Source: Bradyrhizobium diazoefficiens (lineage in GTDB: Bacteria > Pseudomonadota > Alphaproteobacteria > Rhizobiales > Xanthobacteraceae). From it: 64,000 nucleotides of DNA. The position numbers were made by a program, and so were the translations under genes. Where the stretch lies: assembly GCF_016616885.1 (NCBI RefSeq), contig NZ_CP067102.1:186001-250000 (forward strand), in the 5' to 3' direction. Below, piece after piece: positions 55,328-64,000 of the stretch. The notes below the pieces were generated by a model. That model searched no databases. It was not told the origin of the DNA and was given only the letters and a program-made list of their open reading frames with translations. Position 1 is the stretch's first letter. Each line of letters begins with the position of its first letter.

Positions 55328-55951
55328 CTAGCCCGCCAGATCCAGCTTCGACGCCACGGTCGAATCCGCGTTGAGCCGATAGATGATCGGCACGCCGGTG
55401 GCGAGCTCGCGCTTCAAAATGCCTTCGGGCGACAGCTTTTCCAGCACCATGATCAGCGCGCGCAGCGAGTTGCCGTGAGCGGCGACAAGCGTGCGTTTGC
55501 CGTTGAGCACGCCAGGCAGAATCTCCTGAACGTAATACGGCAGCGCCCGCGCCAGCGTGTCCTTCAGGCTTTCGCCGCCGGGCGGCGGCACGTCGTAGGA
55601 GCGGCGCCAGATCAGCACCTGGTCCTCGCCCCATTTCTTGCGCGCGTCGTCCTTGTTGAGGCCGGAGAGATCGCCATAGTCGCGCTCGTTCAGGGCGAGG
55701 TCCTTCGATGTCGGCAGGCCCTTCTGGCCGAGCTCGCCAAGAATGATGTCGAGCGTGTGCTGCGCGCGCGTGAGCACCGAGGTGTAGGCGACGTCGAACA
55801 CGAGGCCCTGTGCCTTCAGCTTGTGGCCGGCTTCCGAGGCTTCCTTCACGCCGAGCTCGGTGAGATCAGGATCCTTCCAGCCCGTGAACAGGTTCTTCAG
55901 ATTCCAGTCGCTCTGGCCGTGCCGCACCAGCACGAGAAGACGTTCGCTCAT
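55328..55951 (-). CDS. gpmA: 2,3-bisphosphoglycerate-dependent phosphoglycerate mutase
   Basis: This 207-aa protein interconverts 3- and 2-phosphoglycerate in glycolysis. The phosphoacceptor His is in [10 protein letters not shown] and the second active-site His is in [10 protein letters not shown], with Arg and Glu in TRAQHT and [10 protein letters not shown]. It is about 40 residues shorter than the E. coli enzyme, as is normal for rhizobial forms. It follows dapB on the same strand, 25 bases apart, so the two are probably co-transcribed. Confidence 0.95.
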   Translation of the reverse strand: MSERLLVLVRHGQSDWNLKNLFTGWKDPDLTELGVKEASEAGHKLKAQGLVFDVAYTSVLTRAQHTLDIILGELGQKGLPTSKDLALNERDYGDLSGLNKDDARKKWGEDQVLIWRRSYDVPPPGGESLKDTLARALPYYVQEILPGVLNGKRTLVAAHGNSLRALIMVLEKLSPEGILKRELATGVPIIYRLNADSTVASKLDLAG

Positions 55952-55976
55952 TGACTAATTCCGTTGCTTGCTTGGT

Positions 55977-56792
55977 TCAGATGTCAGTGAGGCCGAGCAC
56001 GTCGGCCATGGAGTAATGCCCCGGCTTCCTGCCGTGTGCCCACAGCGCCGCCTTCAGCGCGCCGTGCGCGAACAGCATGCGGTCCTCGGCGAGATGTGAC
56101 AGCGTCAGGCGCTCGAACGGGCCGAGGAAGGTCACGCTGTGCTCCCCGGCAACGGTGCCGCCGCGCAAGGACGCAAAGCCGATCGCGCCCGGCTTGCGCG
56201 CGCCGGTGATGCCGTCGCGGCCACGTTCCGCATTGCCCTCGAGCGAGATTCCACGACCGGCCGCGGCAGCCTGGCCCAGCATCAGCGCGGTACCGGAGGG
56301 CGCATCGACCTTCATGCGGTGATGGGTTTCGACGATCTCGATGTCGAAATTCTCGTCAAGCGCCTTGGCGACGCGCTTGACCACCGCGGCAAGCAGATTG
56401 ACGCCCAGGCTCATATTGCCTGATTGCACGACGACGGCGCGATTGGTGACGCTCTTGATCACGGCGTTATCGGAGGCCGACAGGCCAGTGGTGCCGACGA
56501 CGTGCACGATGCCACGCTCGGCCGCGATCGCGACGTTGGCGATGGTCGCGGCCGGCACGGTGAAATCGAGGATGCCATCGGCCTCTTTCGACATCGCCCA
56601 GAGGTCAGCGGACACCTTGATGCCATTGGCCGGGAGGCCTGCGAGCACGCCGGCATCCTTGCCGAGCAGCTCCGAGCCCGGCGCCTCCAGGGCGCCCGCC
56701 AGCACCGCGCCCTTGCTGTCGGCAATCGCCCGCGTCAGGGCACGGCCCATCCGGCCGCCGGCTCCAGCAACAATCAAGCGCATGTCTGACAT
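55977..56792 (-). CDS. dapB: 4-hydroxy-tetrahydrodipicolinate reductase
   Basis: This 271-aa enzyme of lysine and diaminopimelate synthesis has the NAD(P)H-binding start [14 protein letters not shown], the active-site [18 protein letters not shown] with catalytic His and substrate-binding SGTA, and the central GTTGLS loop. The C-terminal part ([21 protein letters not shown]) matches the dimerisation half. It supplies diaminopimelate for peptidoglycan. Length is normal. Confidence 0.96.
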   Translation of the reverse strand: MSDMRLIVAGAGGRMGRALTRAIADSKGAVLAGALEAPGSELLGKDAGVLAGLPANGIKVSADLWAMSKEADGILDFTVPAATIANVAIAAERGIVHVVGTTGLSASDNAVIKSVTNRAVVVQSGNMSLGVNLLAAVVKRVAKALDENFDIEIVETHHRMKVDAPSGTALMLGQAAAAGRGISLEGNAERGRDGITGARKPGAIGFASLRGGTVAGEHSVTFLGPFERLTLSHLAEDRMLFAHGALKAALWAHGRKPGHYSMADVLGLTDI

Positions 56793-56861
56793 GATGTGAT
56801 CCTCTCAGCGCCGTTGTAGCGGCGGGATGCAGTTCCAGCAACCGAGGGAGAATGCGCACCA

Positions 56862-56945
56862 TCGTCATTCCGGGGCGCCCGGAGGGCGAACCCGGAATCT
56901 CGAGATTCCGGGTCTGGTCCTTCGGACCATCCCGGAATGACGATG
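56862..56945. repeat. inverted repeat with ATTCCGGG / CCCGGAAT arms
   Basis: CGTCATTCCGGGGCGCCC at the left pairs with CATCCCGGAATGACG at the right, and GAACCCGGAATCTCGAGATTCCGGGTCTGG forms an inner palindrome. It is the same family as 52815-52924. Confidence 0.85.
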
Positions 56946-56949
56946 CGCC

Positions 56950-57261
56950 TCAACCGTCCGACGGCTGCGGGCCGTCATAGCCCTCGATGATGATGAGGTC
57001 GGCGATGGAGTGCGGCTGGCGCACCTTGATGTTGGCCTGGTATTCCGGCGAGTTGTAGCAGGCGATTGCGGCCTCGTAGTTCGGGAATTCGATCACGACG
57101 TTGCGGGTGCGGCTGGCGCCCTCGACAGTGGTGAACTTGCCGGCGCGGACGACGAAGCGGCCGCCCCATTTCTTGAAGATGGGACCGTTGGCGACGGCGT
57201 AGGGCTTGTAGCCCTCGTCATTGCTTACGTCGACGCGCCCGATCCAGTAGCCTTTTGCCAT
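56950..57261 (-). CDS. DUF1330 family protein
   Basis: This 103-aa protein starts MAKGYWIGRVDVSNDEGY and contains FKKWGGRFVVRAGKF and RNVVIEFPNYEAAIACYNSPEYQ. This is the ferredoxin-like (dimeric alpha-beta barrel) pattern of DUF1330. The function is unknown. The ATG at 57261 is chosen because the homologous region begins there and an upstream extension would run into pyrF. It lies 28 bases after pyrF and is probably co-transcribed. Confidence 0.88.
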   Translation of the reverse strand: MAKGYWIGRVDVSNDEGYKPYAVANGPIFKKWGGRFVVRAGKFTTVEGASRTRNVVIEFPNYEAAIACYNSPEYQANIKVRQPHSIADLIIIEGYDGPQPSDG

Positions 57262-57289
57262 TGTTCTTCTCCCTTTTTGATTAGCTTGA

Positions 57290-58000
57290 TCAGCCGAGCG
57301 CCCGCGCGATCTCGGCCTGGATGGCTTCAGCGATCGCCTTGGGGTCAGTGGCTTCCACCACTGGCCGCCCGACGACGAGATAGTCCGCGCCTGCGGCAAT
57401 CGCGCGACCGGGCGTCATGATGCGCTTCTGGTCGCCGGTTGCCGAACCCGCCGGGCGAATGCCGGGCGTGACGAGATGCATCTGGTGACCGACGACCTTG
57501 CGCAAGGCTCCGACTTCCTCAGGCGAGGACACCAGTCCGTCGATGCCAAGCACCTGCGCCTGCTGCGCGCGCGCTTCGACGAGCTCGGAGACGCCAAGCC
57601 GGTAGCCGGCCGCATGCAGATCGTCCTCGTTGTACGAGGTCAGCACCGTGACGGCGAGGATCTTCAGCTTCGAGCTGCCGCGGCCTTCGACGGCGCCCTT
57701 CATGGTCTGCGGATAGGCGTGCACGGTCAGAAAGGTCGCACCCAACTTGGTGATGCTCTCGACGCCCTGCGTGACGGTGTTGCCGATGTCGTGCAGCTTG
57801 AGATCGAGAAAGACCTTCTTGCCCTTGTCGGCAAGCCTGGCGACCAGCGGCAATCCGCCGGCATAAGCGAGGCGGTAGCCGATCTTGTAGAAGCTGACGC
57901 TGTCGCCAAGCCTTGCGATCATCGCCTCCGCGGCATCGACGCTGGGCAAATCGAGCGCAACGATCAGGCGGTCCTTCGGGGCGATTTCGGCTGGCGTCAT
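57290..58000 (-). CDS. pyrF: orotidine 5'-phosphate decarboxylase
   Basis: This 236-aa TIM-barrel enzyme performs the last step of UMP synthesis. It shows LIVALDLPS, the catalytic Asp-Lys-Asp tetrad region [14 protein letters not shown], and the phosphate-binding [14 protein letters not shown]. Length is normal. It is part of a run of minus-strand genes (FMN reductase, pyrF, DUF1330) with gaps of 6 and 28 bases. Confidence 0.96.
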   Translation of the reverse strand: MTPAEIAPKDRLIVALDLPSVDAAEAMIARLGDSVSFYKIGYRLAYAGGLPLVARLADKGKKVFLDLKLHDIGNTVTQGVESITKLGATFLTVHAYPQTMKGAVEGRGSSKLKILAVTVLTSYNEDDLHAAGYRLGVSELVEARAQQAQVLGIDGLVSSPEEVGALRKVVGHQMHLVTPGIRPAGSATGDQKRIMTPGRAIAAGADYLVVGRPVVEATDPKAIAEAIQAEIARALG

Positions 58001-58006
58001 GTCACC

Positions 58007-58585
58007 TCACATCATGCGTTGGGAAATGTCGATCAAGTGCTGCACCATCTCCTTGATGGCGTCGATATCGCCCTGGTTCCTGAGCCTGTCCATATCGTCA
58101 TAGGCCTGGTCGGCAAAGGCGAGGGACAGCTGGCTGGCAATCACATTGGCGTGGCAGGAGGTCAGGATCAGCCGCAACGCCTGCAGCGCGCGGGCGGCGC
58201 CGAGCCGGCTCTGCGAAGCACCGGCGAGTGCGAAGGCGCGGTTGCGGAAGACGTCGCCCCGCGCCTCGTGCAGCTCATGCACGCGGCTGACCCAGTCGAT
58301 CGCGTTCTTCAGCAGCGGTGGCACCGAGGCGTTGTATTCGGGCGAGACGATCAGCACGCCATGATGCGCGCCGATCATGCGCTTGAGATTGATCGCGTGC
58401 TTGGGCACGCCGGACTTGGCCTGGAGATCGCCGTCATAGATCGGCAGCGGAAAATCGGCGAGCGAGATGCGGGTGACGTCGACGCCGGCCTGGGCGAATT
58501 CATAGGCGGCGACCGCGGCCAGCTTCGCGTTGTGCGAGCCGGTGCGCAGCGAGCCGGGAATGACCAGGATTTTCGGGGCTGACAT
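58007..58585 (-). CDS. NADPH-dependent FMN reductase
   Basis: This 192-aa flavodoxin-like protein has an FMN phosphate loop in PGSLRTGSHN and the PEYNASVPPLLKNAIDWVSR box of the YieF/ChrR reductase family. GDVFRNRAFALAGAS follows, then a C-terminal helix. It reduces quinones, FMN or chromate with NAD(P)H. The ATG at 58585 is used because the fold starts there. It lies six bases before pyrF. Confidence 0.9.
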   Translation of the reverse strand: MSAPKILVIPGSLRTGSHNAKLAAVAAYEFAQAGVDVTRISLADFPLPIYDGDLQAKSGVPKHAINLKRMIGAHHGVLIVSPEYNASVPPLLKNAIDWVSRVHELHEARGDVFRNRAFALAGASQSRLGAARALQALRLILTSCHANVIASQLSLAFADQAYDDMDRLRNQGDIDAIKEMVQHLIDISQRMM

Positions 58586-58642
58586 CCAATCCAATACGTT
58601 CGGCGAAACGAGCCCGCCGCGCATGAGAGGAAGCCGGCGGAA

Positions 58643-59242
58643 TTAGTCCTTGCGATACACCCAGACGCGGGCCGGCGGAAGGTTCATCCAGATCCGTTCC
58701 GAGGCCTCTGTGGACACGCCGGGCAGCGATTTCGGGATCGGCGGCACCACCGCATAGGTGAATTGGACGAAGGGCGCACCGGGCGCGAGCGCCGTGAAGG
58801 CGTCACGAATGAGCCGAAGGCGCGTCAGCATCGGTTTTGTGACCAGCGGAAGGCCGGACACGACGGCGGAGGCGGGCGCGCTCAGGACGTTCCAGAGCGT
58901 GTCGCGCAGGCGATAGGCATCGCCCTGCACCACCTTGGCGTGCGGATAGCGGTCGCGCAAAAGCGCGCAGAAGCCGGGATTGTACTCAACGAGGACGAGG
59001 CGCTTCTGGTCGACGCCACGCTCCACCAGCGCCGAGGTGATGGCGCCGGTGCCGGGCCCAAGCTCGACCACCGGAGCATCCGAATCGACGTCGACGTAAT
59101 GAGCCATGGTTCGGGCGAGCAGCTTGCCCGACGGCATCACCGCGCCCATGTGGAGTGGCTTTTCGATCCACGATCTGAGAAAGCGCACCTCGTCATCAAG
59201 ACGGGGCTTCTTCAACGCACGCGCGGACGACGGCAATGGCAT
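58643..59242 (-). CDS. pmtA: phosphatidylethanolamine N-methyltransferase (PmtA-like)
   Basis: This 199-aa SAM-dependent methyltransferase has FLRSWIEKPLHMGAVMPSGKLLA at the N-terminus, SAM motif I VVELGPGTGAIT and a substrate region with SGLPLVTKPM. These are features of the rhizobial PmtA family, which makes phosphatidylcholine from phosphatidylethanolamine. Its place beside dnaJ-dnaK is the arrangement I remember from Bradyrhizobium japonicum, where PmtA contributes to symbiosis. The exact substrate step is inferred. Confidence 0.85.
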   Translation of the reverse strand: MPLPSSARALKKPRLDDEVRFLRSWIEKPLHMGAVMPSGKLLARTMAHYVDVDSDAPVVELGPGTGAITSALVERGVDQKRLVLVEYNPGFCALLRDRYPHAKVVQGDAYRLRDTLWNVLSAPASAVVSGLPLVTKPMLTRLRLIRDAFTALAPGAPFVQFTYAVVPPIPKSLPGVSTEASERIWMNLPPARVWVYRKD

Positions 59243-59330
59243 GTCTGGACCGGACGGGACCGCAGGAACGCGGTGTGTCAGAAAATAGTCATAAAGAGGT
59301 ATAGGCCGGAAGCGGTACGGTCAAGACGAG

Positions 59331-60464
59331 TCAGTTCGCCCGATTACTGAATAGATCCTTGACCTTGGCGAAGAAGCCAACGGATTCCGGCTGGGTATTG
59401 CCCGAGGAGAGCTTTTCGAACTCGGCAAGCAATTCCTGCTGCTTTTTGGTGAGGTTTTGCGGGGTTTCGACCGCGACCTGGACGTACATGTCGCCCATCT
59501 GGCGTGAGCGCAGCACCGGCATGCCTTTTGATGCAATGCGGAATCGGCGGCCCGACTGGGTCCCAGCGGGGACCTTCACCTTGGTCTTGCCCTTGTCGAT
59601 GGTGGGTACCTCGAATTCGCCGCCAAGGGCGGCCGTCACCATCGAGATCGGCACCCGGCAATGCAGATCGGCGCCGTCGCGCTGGAACAGCTGGTGCTGG
59701 GCCAGCGACAGGAAGATGTAGAGGTCGCCGGGTGGGCCGCCACGGACCCCGGCCTCGCCTTCGCCGGCGAGCCTGATCCTGGTGCCGTCCTCGACGCCTT
59801 GGGGAATGTTGACCGACAGATTCCGCTCGCGGGTGACGCGGCCCTGGCCCGAGCAGGACGGGCAGGCGTCCTCGATCATCTGGCCGCGGCCCTGGCAGCC
59901 GGGGCAGGTGCGCTCGAGGGTGAAGAAGCCCTGCGACTGCCGCACGCGGCCGGCGCCTCCGCAGGTCGAGCAGGTCTTGGGCTTGGTGCCGGCCTTGGCG
60001 CCGATGCCCGAGCAGGCCTCGCAGGTGACCGAGACCGGAATCTCGATCTGCGCGGTCTTGCCGCCAAAGGCTTCCTCGAGAGTGATTTCCATGTTGTAGC
60101 GCAAATCGGCGCCACGCTCGCGGCCGCCACGGCCGCGCTGTCCGGCCATGCCGAACAAATCCTCGAAGATATCGGAGAAAGAGGAGGCGAAGCCCGCGCC
60201 GAAACCGGCGCCGCCGCCAGGACCGCCCTGCTCGAAAGCCGCATGGCCGAAGCGGTCATAGGCCGCGCGCTTGTCCTTGTCTTTCAGGACCTCGTAGGCC
60301 TCGTTGATTTCCTTGAACTTGACCTCGCTGGTGTCGTCCCCCGGATTGCGGTCGGGGTGAAACTTCATCGCCAGCTTGCGGAACGACGACTTCAGGACGG
60401 ACTCGTCAGCGTCTCGTCCAACTTCGAGGGTTTCGTAATAGCAGCGCTTGGTGGACGTGGACAT
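59331..60464 (-). CDS. dnaJ: chaperone DnaJ
   Basis: This 377-aa type I J-protein has a J domain with HPD in [11 protein letters not shown], a Gly-rich linker ([14 protein letters not shown]), and four CxxCxGxG repeats that bind two zinc ions (from CEACSGIG to CPSCSGQG). The C-terminal substrate-binding domains include [13 protein letters not shown]. It stimulates the ATPase of DnaK. It lies downstream of dnaK on the same strand with a 245-base gap containing a hairpin, so it may be only partly co-transcribed. Confidence 0.97.
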   Translation of the reverse strand: MSTSTKRCYYETLEVGRDADESVLKSSFRKLAMKFHPDRNPGDDTSEVKFKEINEAYEVLKDKDKRAAYDRFGHAAFEQGGPGGGAGFGAGFASSFSDIFEDLFGMAGQRGRGGRERGADLRYNMEITLEEAFGGKTAQIEIPVSVTCEACSGIGAKAGTKPKTCSTCGGAGRVRQSQGFFTLERTCPGCQGRGQMIEDACPSCSGQGRVTRERNLSVNIPQGVEDGTRIRLAGEGEAGVRGGPPGDLYIFLSLAQHQLFQRDGADLHCRVPISMVTAALGGEFEVPTIDKGKTKVKVPAGTQSGRRFRIASKGMPVLRSRQMGDMYVQVAVETPQNLTKKQQELLAEFEKLSSGNTQPESVGFFAKVKDLFSNRAN

Positions 60465-60637
60465 GTCGGACTCGGTCTATCCAATCGCGATTTCAAGTCG
60501 GAGCGAAACAACGTCGCCACGCGACGATATAGGCAGCCTTCCGCGTTACGGCAGAGGGCTGCATGGCAGCGTTGAGCATAGCTATAGGGAATTGATCGAT
60601 CGTAACGGGCAAACCGCCCGTCGAGCCCGACACGAAA

Positions 60638-60660
60638 GCCTCCCCCTTGAAGGGGGAGGC
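60638..60660 (-). terminator. hairpin between dnaK and dnaJ
   Basis: GCCTCCCCC and GGGGGAGGC pair perfectly around TTGAA, about 50 bases after the dnaK stop. There is no T-run on the dnaK strand. It may act as an attenuator that lowers dnaJ expression or as an mRNA 3' end that protects dnaK. Confidence 0.6.
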
Positions 60661-60709
60661 CTTGAGAGCGTGTGGGGTCCAAGCCGTCCGCATCATGACC
60701 CTCTCGGGC

Positions 60710-62611
<1,902 letters not shown>

Positions 62612-63004
62612 GGTCCTGATATCCTTGTTTTTGCGGCAGGTTGGCTAGGCCCAGAAGGCACCCGAACCGAACCCCCTAAGATCAAACATCCGCGATATTG
62701 CGATGATTGAGGCTCATATAGGAGGGGGGGAGGGGGCCGCAAGGACCGAACGCAAGTTTCGGCCGTGAAAACATTGGGTTTTGGAAGATCATATCCGGGC
62801 TTCGCCGCCCTTGCGGGTGAGGAATTATTAACAGGTTCAGGCTTCAGCCGGGCCCGCCACCGTGATTGACCCCGCCCTGTTACCGGCGCGCCAAACCCGC
62901 TAAAAGGCGGGCGGCCGGATCGCCGCCGCAAGGCTGCTTCGCGCGACAAAGCGGCCCGGTGGCCGACCATCGAACGGCCTCAATGTGAACCAATCAGAGT
63001 GCCC
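62612..63004. other. 393-base divergent intergenic region
   Basis: It holds the dnaK leader and RpoH-type promoter on the minus strand. On the plus strand the promoter of the secreted-protein gene must lie here, but no clear -35/-10 pair stands out. No open frame of quality is visible. Confidence 0.6.
62708..62743 (-). promoter_or_regulatory. sigma-32-type heat-shock promoter of dnaK
   Basis: Read on the minus strand, CTTG (62743-62740) is followed by 17 bases and then CCTATAT (62722-62716). This fits the CTTG-N17/18-CYTATNT consensus of alphaproteobacterial RpoH promoters. The start would be near 62708, about 97 bases before the dnaK ATG. Confidence 0.8.
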
Positions 63005-63946
63005 ATGAAGCTGACCCGCCCCCTCGCCGCGCTCGCCCTCCTCGTTGCCTCGGCAACTCCGGCGCTTGCTGCCGATGCCGTCTACCCGCCCGGCTTACGT
63101 CTCGGCATGGTGCCGCTGGTCGGGCTGAACACGGCCAAGACCTTTCCGGGCTTCGAGAGCGAGGACGGCAGCGTCAAGGTGCTGATCACCGAGCTGCCGC
63201 CGGCGGCTTATGGCGAGGTCGTGGGCGCCCTCAATGCCAATCCGGCCGGCAACAACGGCGTCAAGCCGGACAAGATCGAGACACAAGCGGGCCTTGCCTA
63301 TTTCACCACCGAGAGTGGCAAGGCCGGCACGACCCTGGTGAAGCGCTATTCGATGATCGTGCCGGGCACCGGCTTTTCCGGCTACGTGGCGGTGCAGGTG
63401 CCCGAGAACGCGTCGAAGATCTACACCGACGACGCGGTGCGGCAGATGTTTGCGACCGCCGTGACCCGCAAGGAGGTGTCGGCTGACGAGCAGATCGGGC
63501 TGATGCCGTTCAAGATCACCGATCTCGCCGGCTTCAAGGACATCCGTACGCTGGTGCCGGGCTCGAGCCTCATCCTGGCCGACGGCAGCGAGAGCTCAGG
63601 CTATGAATCGAAGCCGTTCATCATCCTCGGCCTGATCGGCGCCACCCCGCAGCAGGCCGACGACCGCGCCCGCTTCGCCCAGGAAGCCGCGCTCCAGATC
63701 CCCGGCGTGCGCGAGTCCCGCGTCACCATGTCCGAGCCGATCCGCATCAACGGCCAGCCGGGCTTCGAGACCCGGATCGACGGCATCAGCGGCAAGGACA
63801 AGACCCCGGTGACCGTGGTGCAGTGGATCCGCTTCGCGCCCGGCGGCGCTTCGCTCCGCATCATCGCCAGCGCGCCGCGCGATCAATGGTCGGACGCCTT
63901 CACCCGCTTCCGCGCCGTGCGCGACGGCATCCAGCCGAAGGGTTAG
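63005..63946 (+). CDS. hypothetical secreted protein
   Basis: This 313-aa protein has a Sec signal peptide (MKLTRPLAALALLVASATPALAA). The mature part starts AVYPPGLRLGMVPLVG and has a repeated-looking layout of beta-rich stretches (GLAYFTTESGK, FIILGLIGATPQQAD, GFETRIDGISG). No lipobox or membrane anchor follows the signal. The ATG at 63005 is preferred over a GTG at 62999. I know of no function. It is probably periplasmic, and divergent from dnaK. Confidence 0.82.
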   Translation: MKLTRPLAALALLVASATPALAADAVYPPGLRLGMVPLVGLNTAKTFPGFESEDGSVKVLITELPPAAYGEVVGALNANPAGNNGVKPDKIETQAGLAYFTTESGKAGTTLVKRYSMIVPGTGFSGYVAVQVPENASKIYTDDAVRQMFATAVTRKEVSADEQIGLMPFKITDLAGFKDIRTLVPGSSLILADGSESSGYESKPFIILGLIGATPQQADDRARFAQEAALQIPGVRESRVTMSEPIRINGQPGFETRIDGISGKDKTPVTVVQWIRFAPGGASLRIIASAPRDQWSDAFTRFRAVRDGIQPKG

Positions 63947-63964
63947 GCGCCAGCCTTCCGACAC

Positions 63965-64000
63965 ACCCGGTGTCGTCCCGGCGAAGGCCGGGAGCCATAA
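63965..64000. repeat. dispersed repeat cut by the window end
   Basis: GTCGTCCCGGCGAAGGCCGGGA is the left arm of a common rhizobial intergenic palindrome related to the one at 34835-34986. Its right arm lies outside the window. Confidence 0.6.

Overview
This is about 64 kb of a high-GC alphaproteobacterial chromosome, most likely Bradyrhizobium or a close relative. The evidence is the gene order pmtA-like / dnaJ / dnaK, the rhizobial types of gpmA, dapB, pyrF, nth, infC-rpmI-rplT and pheST, and several families of long palindromic repeats between genes that are common in that genus. The assignment rests on remembered gene order and style, not on a search.

The window has two parts. Positions 1 to about 19,741 are the right-hand part of a genomic island. 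It ends at the 3' end of a tRNA-Leu(CAG) gene, with a tyrosine integrase beside that tRNA, and its left end lies outside the window. The island carries two convergent, tightly overlapped putative DNA-defence operons. On the + strand (94-6298) are an unknown 438-aa protein, a two-motif phospholipase-D-like protein and an SNF2/DEAH helicase. On the - strand (17604 to 6634) are a C5-cytosine methyltransferase, a 704-aa P-loop ATPase, an unknown 507-aa protein, a giant 1823-aa HerA/FtsK-type ATPase and a Vsr-type endonuclease. The three central genes match the order, sizes and ATPase types I remember for the DptF-DptG-DptH (DndFGH) restriction module of phosphorothioate systems. Here they are packed with a cytosine methyltransferase and Vsr instead of dndABCDE, and this is the best candidate for an undescribed system. 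Between the two operons lie relics of a RelE/ParE-like gene and of a PP2C phosphatase.

Positions 19,829-64,000 are core chromosome. In order they hold: an NDUFA9-like protein; a DprE2/DprE1-like epimerase pair and uppP; a glutathione S-transferase and queG; infC (with an ATT start), rpmI and rplT; pheS and pheT with a DUF559 endonuclease-like gene wedged between them; a TSUP transporter, a Tat-exported amine oxidase and a YiiX-like hydrolase; a metal block (csoR, copA, nikR) with a visible CsoR-type operator; an acyl-CoA block (HMG-CoA-lyase-like, CaiB/BaiF, LysR, MFS); two neighbouring damaged genes (an S53 peptidase with an in-frame amber codon and a nucleoside-phosphorylase-like gene with three frame changes); an EmrAB-type efflux pair; nth, DUF2244 and an AraC-Ogt fusion; gpmA, dapB, a DUF1330 gene, pyrF, an FMN reductase and pmtA; and dnaJ-dnaK with a sigma-32-type promoter. 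Palindromic repeats sit in many intergenic gaps.

Functional calls rest on motifs read by eye and on knowledge of the families. No search was run.
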